From a bacterium (lineage in GTDB: Bacteria > Ratteibacteria > UBA8468 > B48-G9 > JAFGKM01), in the NCBI GenBank assembly GCA_021157805.1, contig JAGGVW010000209.1, positions 1 through 5,303 on the forward strand: DNA of 5,303 bases, read 5' to 3'. The notes below the pieces were generated by a model. The model ran no database searches and was not told the DNA's origin. It saw only the letters and a list, made by a program, of their open reading frames with translations. Below are positions 1 through 5,303 of this stretch, in pieces. The position numbers and the translations under genes were made by a program. How positions within the stretch are numbered: position 1 is the stretch's first letter; each line of letters starts with the position of its first letter.

Positions 1-915
1 ATTGCTCTATCTTATGCAGGAACTGCTCTTGGAACTTTTCCAATAGTCCTTTTTGGAAATGAAGAACAGAAGAAAAAATATCTGCCCCCAATTGCAAAAG
101 GAGAAAAACTTGCTGCCTTTGCAGTAACTGAACCAGAAGCAGGAAGTGATATAACAACATTGAACACAACTGCAAAAAAAGAAGGAGATTACTATATTCT
201 AAATGGAACAAAACAATGGATAACAAATGGTGGAGAGGCAGAAATATATGTAGTAATCGCATCAACTGATAAAACAAAAGGAGCAAGAGGTTCAACTGCT
301 TTTATTTTAGAAAAAGGATGGGATGGTTTTGAATTCGGGAAAAAAGAGAAAAAACTTGGAATACGTGCGTCTGCAACAAGAGAACTTATTTTTACAAACT
401 GTAAAGTTCCAAAAGAAAATGTTCTTGGAAGGGAAGGGATGGGATTTTTAATAACAATTAAAAACTTTGATACAAGCAGACCAGGGGTAGCGGCACAGGC
501 ACTTGGAATTGCTGAAGGTGCCTATGAAGCAGCCCTTGAATATTCCCATCAGAGAAAACAATTCGGACAACCTATAAGTTCATTCCAGGCAATTCAACAT
601 ATGCTTGCGGATATGGCAACTCAAATAGAGGCAGCAAGATTATTGATTTACCAGACAGCAAAAACAATTGATTCAGGAGCAAAAAATTACTCAAAAGAGG
701 CAGCGATGTGTAAACTTTTTGCTTCTGATGTTGCTATGAAAGTTACAACAGATGCAATCCAAATATTCGGTGGGTATGGATATATGAAGGACTATCCTGT
801 TGAGAAAATGTTTAGAGATGCAAAAATAACACAGATATACGAAGGAACAAATCAGATACAAAGAAATGTAATAGCCATTGAACTAATAAAAGAACTTGCC
901 AGAAAAAAGAAGTAA
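1..915 (+). CDS. acyl-CoA dehydrogenase, 5'-truncated by window edge
   Basis: FAD-dependent acyl-CoA dehydrogenase, which makes the alpha,beta double bond of an acyl-CoA thioester and passes electrons to an electron-transfer flavoprotein in the cytoplasm. Frame 1 is open from base 1, giving 304 visible residues; the family is usually about 380, so roughly 75 N-terminal residues lie outside the window. Visible landmarks (numbered from base 1): TEPEAGSD at 43-50 (flavin/substrate loop of family signature 1, with Thr at the last position instead of Gly/Ser/Ala), KQWITNG at 71-77, RKQFGQPISSFQ at 185-196, and QIFGGYGYMKDYP at 254-266 (signature 2). IYEGT at 279-283 places the catalytic base Glu281 as in short/medium-chain enzymes (MCAD Glu376). 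Substrate chain length or branching cannot be read from this; a butyryl-, medium-chain or glutaryl-type enzyme is possible. The ATG-less reading from TTG at 160 is only the start of the longest closed frame, not a true start. No terminator follows it, so read-through into the methyltransferase is likely. Confidence 0.95.
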   Translation: MALSYAGTALGTFPIVLFGNEEQKKKYLPPIAKGEKLAAFAVTEPEAGSDITTLNTTAKKEGDYYILNGTKQWITNGGEAEIYVVIASTDKTKGARGSTAFILEKGWDGFEFGKKEKKLGIRASATRELIFTNCKVPKENVLGREGMGFLITIKNFDTSRPGVAAQALGIAEGAYEAALEYSHQRKQFGQPISSFQAIQHMLADMATQIEAARLLIYQTAKTIDSGAKNYSKEAAMCKLFASDVAMKVTTDAIQIFGGYGYMKDYPVEKMFRDAKITQIYEGTNQIQRNVIAIELIKELARKKK

Positions 916-944
916 TTTTGTGGAGAACGGTCCTGCAAAATATA

Positions 945-2447
945 ATGAAGTATAAAATTGAGAAAGAAGAACTTTTAAATAGTCAAAAAGGGGAAAGTGG
1001 GTATATAAAGGATATAGGGACAACAGAATACTCTCCTTTCAAAAAAAGAAGAGAATATGGAGTTCATCTTACCTCAATAGATATTTTTAAAAAATTTATC
1101 CTTCCTGAAATTAAAGATATTCTTTATAAATATAGTTGGGTTGATTTATTTTGTGGAGAGGGCAATTTAATTCTACCAATGTTAGAATTAATACCTATAA
1201 ATAAGAGAATAGATTTTTTTGAGAAACATATTTATCTTTTTGATATTCAGAAAGAAATGGTTGAAAAATCAATTAAAAATGCAAAAAATTATGGTATTCC
1301 TTATAAATTAGCAAAAATAAATATTCAAACAAGAGATACTTTACAAAATTATCCAAACTTTAAGTTTTTGAAATATCCTCCATACCATATTACAAATCCC
1401 CCTTATCTTTATATTGGGTATATTGTGAAAAATTCTGAAAGAAATCTTAAATATTTTACAGGTCAAAATGAAGGATATCAAGATTTATATCAAATTGCTA
1501 TGATGAACGATTTGAGGCATGGGTTAGAAAAATTAATCTATATAATTCCTACAAACTTTTTATTTGGGTTTTCTGTTTCAAACAAAATCAGAAAAGATTT
1601 CTTACCCTTTTATAACATAAAAAAAACAATTATTTTCGAAAAAAGAATTTTCAAATTTACGGGAACCAATGTGTGTATATGCTTTTTTGAAAGGAACAGT
1701 CAACCTTCAAATAAGCCAATAGTTTTTAAATCATTAAAAATTAACACTACAAGTGTAGAAAAAGAATATTGTCTTTCGCCAGAAAATTTTTATAGAGCAG
1801 GCGGGATGTTTGATGAATTTGTATCTTATTTTAAATCACCTTCATCTTTGAAAATTAAATTTTATTTAACATTAGAAGAAGTTAAAAGAAATAAAGGTAA
1901 AAATTCTGTAAAACTTTTAGATGTTAATAATTTTTCAAATGGTTATTTCAAATTTAATACCTATTTGGTTAATAACAAACTATATGAAAAAATAAAAAGT
2001 AATCCTTTATTCGTAAGAACATTAGATACAGGTGGCTGGGATGGAAGAGTTGGAATATACAATATAAGAGAAATATTTAATGTGGATGGTATACTTGTTA
2101 CCAAGGAAAAATATAGAACACATCCTATTCAAATTTTTATAACCCCTAAACTTTCCGAAGAAGATTTATTTTTATTAAAAAATTACTTTAATCTGATGCT
2201 TGAATATTTTAGAAATACCACTGATAGTGAGTTTTTGACTACTTTCAAATATTCTAACTCAAATTATGTGCGCAAATACTTAGGACTAACACAGGTAAGA
2301 AAATTAATAGAAACATTTCCTGTTCACTTATTTTCAGAAGAACAAAAGAATACATTAAAAATTTTAATAGAACAGAAAAATATAGAGGGAATTAAGGAAA
2401 TTCTCTTAGAGGTAAGCAAAAGTAAAAATCAAATAGCACTTTTTTAA
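945..2447 (+). CDS. type II N6-adenine DNA methyltransferase (gamma-class, NPPY)
   Basis: Probable modification enzyme of a type II restriction-modification system, moving a methyl group from S-adenosylmethionine to adenine N6 in its target site. With ATG 945 the protein is 500 residues. Motif order is X-I-IV with the specificity region C-terminal, i.e. gamma class: motif X around residues 37-45 (REYGVHLTS), SAM-binding motif I at 67-73 (DLFCGEG), an acidic strand end at residue 100 (YLFDIQ, motif II) and catalytic NPPY at 151-154 (context HITNPPYLY). After about residue 240 the sequence is poorly conserved and ends in a basic/hydrophobic tail, consistent with an Eco57I/TaqI-like target-recognition domain. 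Start: ATG 945 is preferred. An in-frame TTG at 918 would add nine residues (MWRTVLQNI) and has a weak AGAAG five bases upstream; ATG 945 has only GGAG 19 bases upstream. The gene looks more AT-rich than the dehydrogenase before it, which hints at transfer. It sits one base before the endonuclease gene. Recognition sequence unknown. Confidence 0.9.
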   Translation: MKYKIEKEELLNSQKGESGYIKDIGTTEYSPFKKRREYGVHLTSIDIFKKFILPEIKDILYKYSWVDLFCGEGNLILPMLELIPINKRIDFFEKHIYLFDIQKEMVEKSIKNAKNYGIPYKLAKINIQTRDTLQNYPNFKFLKYPPYHITNPPYLYIGYIVKNSERNLKYFTGQNEGYQDLYQIAMMNDLRHGLEKLIYIIPTNFLFGFSVSNKIRKDFLPFYNIKKTIIFEKRIFKFTGTNVCICFFERNSQPSNKPIVFKSLKINTTSVEKEYCLSPENFYRAGGMFDEFVSYFKSPSSLKIKFYLTLEEVKRNKGKNSVKLLDVNNFSNGYFKFNTYLVNNKLYEKIKSNPLFVRTLDTGGWDGRVGIYNIREIFNVDGILVTKEKYRTHPIQIFITPKLSEEDLFLLKNYFNLMLEYFRNTTDSEFLTTFKYSNSNYVRKYLGLTQVRKLIETFPVHLFSEEQKNTLKILIEQKNIEGIKEILLEVSKSKNQIALF

Positions 2448-2448
2448 A

Positions 2449-3231
2449 ATGAACAAGTGGATTAAAAAAAGTATAGAATTGGCTAACTCTAAAGGCTATT
2501 TAGACCATCTTTACAAAATTTATCCTGTTGAAATTGGGAATACACGAGTTATATCTGATAGTATTAAGTACAAAATTTCTAAAGCGTTCGAAGAGAAAAA
2601 CGAAATTGAATTATTGAAAAATTTATTAAAATTACCAAAGTTTCCAATTGATAACCCATATATTGCTTCTTTAAGAAAATATCCAGTATTATTAACAAAA
2701 AATCCTGAAACAGTAAGTAGGATTTGTAAAATTATTTTTTCCTTAGGAATAGAAAAAGTGTTAGAATTATCAGCTAAACCTAAATCTCCTTCTCGTCAAC
2801 TTGGACAGAGATTTAAAAGATGGCTAAAAACCCTCGATTATCCTTTTTTAGAGAAGGAAGAATTTAAAAAACATCAAGGAATTGCTTTTTTAAATGGTGG
2901 GGATAAAAAGTTAAAAAAATTTGTCATTGAAGAATTAAAAATACATTTAGAAAAGGGAATAGATTTTTTACTAAAGATTGAAAATAAATTTATTCTTGGA
3001 GAAGCAAAGTTTTTAACTGATTATGGCGGGTCTCAAAATAATCAATTTAGAGACGCATTAAATGTTGCAAAGATAAAAAAGGGTAATATAATTGGGATAG
3101 CAGTTTTAGATGGCATAGTTTGGTTTAAAAGTAATTCTTATATGTTTCAAACTGTAAAAGCACTTAAAGGTATTGCTTTAAGTGCTTTATTATTAGAAGA
3201 ATTTATAAATGGAAATAAAGTATCAGCATGA
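2449..3231 (+). CDS. putative type II restriction endonuclease, PD-(D/E)xK-like
   Basis: Probable cognate restriction enzyme that cuts unmethylated target DNA. The 260-residue protein is mostly charged/helical in its N-terminal half. The C-terminal half carries the nuclease-like core: GID at 170-172 (Asp172), a beta strand, then GEAKF at 184-188 (Glu185, Lys187), followed by a distinctive glycine/glutamine stretch DYGGSQNNQF at 191-200. Asp172-x12-Glu-x-Lys is the spacing and order of the PD-(D/E)xK metal site. No signal peptide or membrane segment is seen. ATG 2449 is one base past the methyltransferase stop; the preceding bases (ACTTTTTTAAA) contain no Shine-Dalgarno, so expression probably depends on ribosomes finishing the methyltransferase. 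The 3' end overlaps the pseudouridine synthase start by 23 bases. The EAKFLTDYGG-type motif reminds me of Tsp45I-like restriction enzymes, but this is from memory and unverified. The restriction role rests on this motif plus adjacency to the methyltransferase; another nuclease role is possible. Confidence 0.8.
   Translation: MNKWIKKSIELANSKGYLDHLYKIYPVEIGNTRVISDSIKYKISKAFEEKNEIELLKNLLKLPKFPIDNPYIASLRKYPVLLTKNPETVSRICKIIFSLGIEKVLELSAKPKSPSRQLGQRFKRWLKTLDYPFLEKEEFKKHQGIAFLNGGDKKLKKFVIEELKIHLEKGIDFLLKIENKFILGEAKFLTDYGGSQNNQFRDALNVAKIKKGNIIGIAVLDGIVWFKSNSYMFQTVKALKGIALSALLLEEFINGNKVSA
3157..3188 (+). repeat. perfect 13-bp inverted repeat with 6-base loop
   Basis: AAAGCACTTAAAG (3157-3169), loop GTATTG (3170-3175), and CTTTAAGTGCTTT (3176-3188) are exact reverse complements. 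It lies inside the endonuclease reading frame (residues about 237-247, KALKGIALSAL) and ends six bases before the weak AGAAGA Shine-Dalgarno (3195-3200) of the next gene. Four of 13 pairs are G-C. The bases after it are TTATTATTAG-like rather than a run of T, so it is at best a weak terminator. An mRNA hairpin acting on decay, attenuation or translation of the overlapping gene is equally possible; a protein-binding operator is another option. Confidence 0.7.
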
Positions 3232-4126
3232 AGAAAAAATAAGAATAGATAGATATTTGAAAGAAACATTAGGAATTTCAAGACAACGGATAAAACATCT
3301 TATAAAAGAAGGAAAAATACTTGTAAACACAAAAAAAACTACTCCATCATATAACCTCAAAAAGGGTGATATTATTTCTATTTTAAAATTTGAAATAGAA
3401 GGAAAAGAAGAAATAAAATTAGAAAAAGGGAATATAGAAATTATTTATGAAGACCAACATATTATTGTTGTAAACAAACCAGCAGGAATTATCACTCATC
3501 CAACAAATTATACAAAAACAGGGACACTTCTAAACTATGTTTTATACCATACTCATCTTTCAAAAATCGGTTCTCCTTTAAGAAGTGGGGTTGTCCATCG
3601 TCTTGATAAAGAAACATCAGGTATAATTGTTTTTGCAAAAACAGATTTTGCTTACTGGTATCTCATTCAGCAATTTAAAAACAGACAGATTGAAAAAGTT
3701 TACATAGCAGTTGTCAAAGGAAAATTTACTCCTGATAAAAAGACAGTTGAATTTACAGTTTTACCAGATAAAGAAAATCCAACAAAAATGAAAGTTCATT
3801 TCCTGAAAGGTAAAAAAGCAATGACAGAAATAAATCTTTTAAAATATATAAATAATGATTTATCAGTTCTTAAAGTTAAACCAATAACAGGCAGAACCCA
3901 TCAAATACGACTTACCCTTTCCTATCTTGGTTATCCAATAATTGGAGATGAAAAATATGGAATTAAGTCAGAACTCATTTCAAGATGTGCTCTTCATGCA
4001 TGGAAACTCATAATAAAAAACCCATCAGATAATAAAAAGAAAACTTTTATAGCAGAAATCCCTCCAGATATGAAAAAAATCGCCAAAATTCCCTGTCCTT
4101 TAAAAGTTTTAAATCCCGAAGATTAA
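3209..4126 (+). CDS. RluA/RluD-family 23S rRNA-type pseudouridine synthase with S4 domain
   Basis: Isomerises specific uridines in RNA, most likely 23S rRNA, to pseudouridine. Domains in order over 305 residues: N-terminal S4 RNA-binding domain at about 12-60 (RIDRYLKE, SRQRIKHLIKEGKILVN), then the catalytic domain. Family motifs are intact: NKPAG at 89-93, HRLDKETSG at 130-138 with catalytic Asp133, the KVYIAVVKG strand at 163-171 with conserved Tyr165, GRTHQIR at 228-234, and ALHAW at 261-265. Length suits RluD/RluC-type enzymes (about 320). Which of RluA, RluC or RluD it matches, and the exact target uridines, cannot be settled here, so no symbol is given. The start is well fixed: ATG 3209 is preceded directly by an in-frame TAA (3206-3208), the S4 domain needs nearly all of the N-terminus, and a weak AGAAGA lies eight bases upstream. 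It overlaps the endonuclease gene by 23 bases, in a different frame. No clear hairpin terminator follows. Confidence 0.95.
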   Translation: MEIKYQHEEKIRIDRYLKETLGISRQRIKHLIKEGKILVNTKKTTPSYNLKKGDIISILKFEIEGKEEIKLEKGNIEIIYEDQHIIVVNKPAGIITHPTNYTKTGTLLNYVLYHTHLSKIGSPLRSGVVHRLDKETSGIIVFAKTDFAYWYLIQQFKNRQIEKVYIAVVKGKFTPDKKTVEFTVLPDKENPTKMKVHFLKGKKAMTEINLLKYINNDLSVLKVKPITGRTHQIRLTLSYLGYPIIGDEKYGIKSELISRCALHAWKLIIKNPSDNKKKTFIAEIPPDMKKIAKIPCPLKVLNPED

Positions 4127-4204
4127 TTTTCCTTATCTATAATATTTTTTGCATTTATTGATATTTTTATGTATATAAAAATTTGTTATAAAGTGAATTA
4201 TGGT

Positions 4205-4233
4205 TTGACTTAATTTTCCTGCTGTGATTAAAT
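4205..4233 (+). promoter_or_regulatory. putative sigma-70-type promoter of the sulfatase-fold gene
   Basis: TTGACT at 4205-4210 is a five-of-six match to the -35 box. After exactly 17 bases comes TTAAAT at 4228-4233, with TG at 4225-4226 one base before it, an extended -10. Transcription would start near 4240, leaving a leader of about 30 bases before ATG 4273. It is the best such pair in the 146-base gap 4127-4272. The upstream part of the gap (4127-4204) is AT-rich with no hairpin or operator that I can defend. AT-rich DNA yields chance -10 boxes, but the -35 and the spacing strengthen this one. Confidence 0.5.
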
Positions 4234-4258
4234 AGGTGAAAAAATAGTAAAGATTATA

Positions 4259-4265
4259 AAGGAGG
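4259..4265 (+). promoter_or_regulatory. strong ribosome binding site for the sulfatase-fold gene
   Basis: AAGGAGG, followed at once by a second GAGG (4266-4269), lies seven bases before ATG 4273. It is nearly a full match to the anti-Shine-Dalgarno sequence and fixes the start codon. An out-of-frame ATG at 4277 is ignored. The other genes in the window have weak or no such sites. Confidence 0.85.
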
Positions 4266-4272
4266 GAGGAAA

Positions 4273-5303
4273 ATGAATGTGATTTTGATAGTTTCTGATA
4301 CTTTCAGGCGTGACCATCTTTCATTTTATGGAAATGAGTGGATTTCAACTCCTCATCTTGAAAAATTTGCTAAATACAGTTGTGTTTTTGACAATGCTTA
4401 TATTGCTTCTTTCCCAACAGTCCCGAACAGGCATGATTTAGTAACAGGAAGATACACTTTTACATATTCCCAATGGGCTCCTTTACCCTCGGATGAAGTA
4501 GTATTGTCGGAATTTCTTGGAGAAAAAAAATATGTAAGTATGCTTATTGCTGATACCCCCCATATTCTAAAAGATGGCTATAACTATCAAAGAGGGTTTA
4601 CAGGATGGATATGGATAAGAGGACAGGAAAATGACCGGTTAGTAACTGACTTAATAGATATTAAATATCCTGCAAAAAAAGAAAAACTGAGAAGTCCTGA
4701 ATATACAATGGAGTACATTCTTAAAAATGCAACTTTAAGAAAATATGAAGAAGATTACTGGGTTGCTCAAACAATGAATACTGCATGTAAATGGCTTGAA
4801 AAAAATTATAAACACAAAAAATTCTTTCTTTATATTGACACTTTTGACCCTCATGAACCATGGGACCCCCCTCACTGGTATGTTGATATGTATGATAAAA
4901 ATTATAGAGGAGAAGAGATAATCTATCCCGTATATGGTTATTCTGATTACTTAACAAAAAGAGAGATAAAACATATAAGGGCTCATTATGCAGGTGAAGT
5001 TACTATGGTAGATAGATGGATTGGAAGAGTTCTGGAAAAAATAGAAGATTTAGGGTTGCTTTCCAATACAGCTGTTATTTTTACTACAGACCATGGATTT
5101 CTTCATGGTGAACATAACATTATGGGAAAGTCAATAATAAATGAAAAAGAAAATGCATCTGGATATTGTCCTTTATATGAAGAAATCTCACATATTCCTC
5201 TTATTGTATATATCCCGGGAATAAAACATAAAAGAATTTCTGCTTTAGTTCAACCACCTGATGTCACTGCAACAATTCTTGAATTATGTGGAATAAAAAA
5301 ACC
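4273..5303 (+). CDS. sulfatase-fold (alkaline phosphatase superfamily) hydrolase with Thr at the nucleophile position; 3'-truncated
   Basis: Member of the sulfatase branch of the alkaline phosphatase superfamily, which hydrolyses sulfate or phosphate esters at a metal site. The frame stays open to the window edge, giving 343 residues; full-length relatives are about 450-500. Landmarks: first strand and metal Asp9 (VILIVSDTFRRDHLSFYG from residue 3), the active-site segment PTVPNRHDLVTGR at 48-60, FDPHEPW at 191-197 with His194, TTDHGFLHGEH at 271-281 (metal residues Asp273 and His274, His281), and Lys286 in MGKS. In ordinary sulfatases the segment reads C/S-x-P-S-R-x-x-L-L-T-G, with Cys/Ser oxidised to formylglycine. 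Here the same spacing gives T49-V-P-N-R53 and T58-G59, so the nucleophile position is Thr. No signal peptide: the protein begins straight in the first beta strand, so it is probably cytoplasmic. The gene has its own promoter and a strong ribosome binding site. A true sulfatase is doubtful; a phosphoesterase or phosphodiesterase is an alternative. Substrate unknown. Confidence 0.88.
   Translation, partial: MNVILIVSDTFRRDHLSFYGNEWISTPHLEKFAKYSCVFDNAYIASFPTVPNRHDLVTGRYTFTYSQWAPLPSDEVVLSEFLGEKKYVSMLIADTPHILKDGYNYQRGFTGWIWIRGQENDRLVTDLIDIKYPAKKEKLRSPEYTMEYILKNATLRKYEEDYWVAQTMNTACKWLEKNYKHKKFFLYIDTFDPHEPWDPPHWYVDMYDKNYRGEEIIYPVYGYSDYLTKREIKHIRAHYAGEVTMVDRWIGRVLEKIEDLGLLSNTAVIFTTDHGFLHGEHNIMGKSIINEKENASGYCPLYEEISHIPLIVYIPGIKHKRISALVQPPDVTATILELCGIKK

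Noticed and set aside
160..915. Reading the dehydrogenase as a 251-residue protein starting at TTG 160
   Set aside because: The frame is open back to base 1 and encodes the conserved TEPEAGSD segment before 160, so the gene is simply cut by the window edge.
1619..1626. Run of eight A in the methyltransferase gene as a phase-variation tract
   Set aside because: A/T runs of 6-8 occur throughout this AT-rich window, including in the housekeeping genes, and the frame is intact; nothing marks this run as special.
937..3245. Possible direct repeats or duplicated bases at the borders of the restriction cassette (ATGAAG at 945 and at 3228)
   Set aside because: Only six bases match and the flanks do not align; this is within chance, so no target-site duplication is claimed.
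4158..4192. Second promoter (TTGATA at 4158, TATAAA at 4187)
   Set aside because: The spacing is 23 bases, too long for a sigma-70 promoter; the nearer TATATA boxes are too close to the -35.
4127..4204. Rho-independent terminator after the pseudouridine synthase
   Set aside because: There is a T6 run (4145-4150), but I find no GC-bearing stem before it; only short A/T pairings are possible.
4721..4957. Minus-strand open frame of 78 codons
   Set aside because: It lies wholly within the sulfatase-fold gene, whose motifs continue on both sides, and its translation shows no recognisable domain or ribosome binding site; it is a shadow frame.

Overview
The window is AT-rich bacterial DNA. All genes lie on the + strand: a 5'-truncated acyl-CoA dehydrogenase, a compact type II restriction-modification pair, an RluA/RluD-type pseudouridine synthase, and a 3'-truncated sulfatase-fold gene. 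I cannot name the organism. The high A/T content, A-ending codons (AGA for Arg, AAA for Lys), fatty-acyl/organic-acid oxidation gene and sulfatase-like gene would suit an uncultivated AT-rich anaerobe or a thermophile-like lineage, but that is a guess.

Layout. Positions 1-915 hold the C-terminal ~300 residues of the acyl-CoA dehydrogenase. Twenty-nine bases later (945-2447, TTG alternative at 918) comes an N6-adenine DNA methyltransferase with clear motifs X, I and IV (NPPY). One base after its stop, 2449-3231 encodes a 260-residue protein with a D-x12-E-x-K nuclease-type core, taken as the cognate restriction endonuclease. Its last 23 bases overlap the start of the pseudouridine synthase (3209-4126). 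The 146-base gap 4127-4272 has no convincing terminator hairpin. It does hold a good sigma-70-type promoter (TTGACT, 17 bp, TTAAAT with an extended -10 TG) and a near-perfect Shine-Dalgarno for the sulfatase-fold gene, which runs from 4273 off the right edge.

The first four genes are packed tightly enough to be co-transcribed, but they do not form one pathway: the restriction-modification pair looks like a defence or selfish cassette set between two housekeeping genes. The sulfatase-fold gene appears to be a separate transcription unit.

The points most worth following up are: (1) the sulfatase-fold protein has Thr where the formylglycine Cys/Ser should be; (2) the endonuclease gene carries a perfect 13-bp inverted repeat near its 3' end, just before the overlapping start of the next gene; (3) the endonuclease has no Shine-Dalgarno and no controller gene, pointing to translational coupling with its protective methyltransferase. 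I found no evidence of a wholly new multi-gene system.
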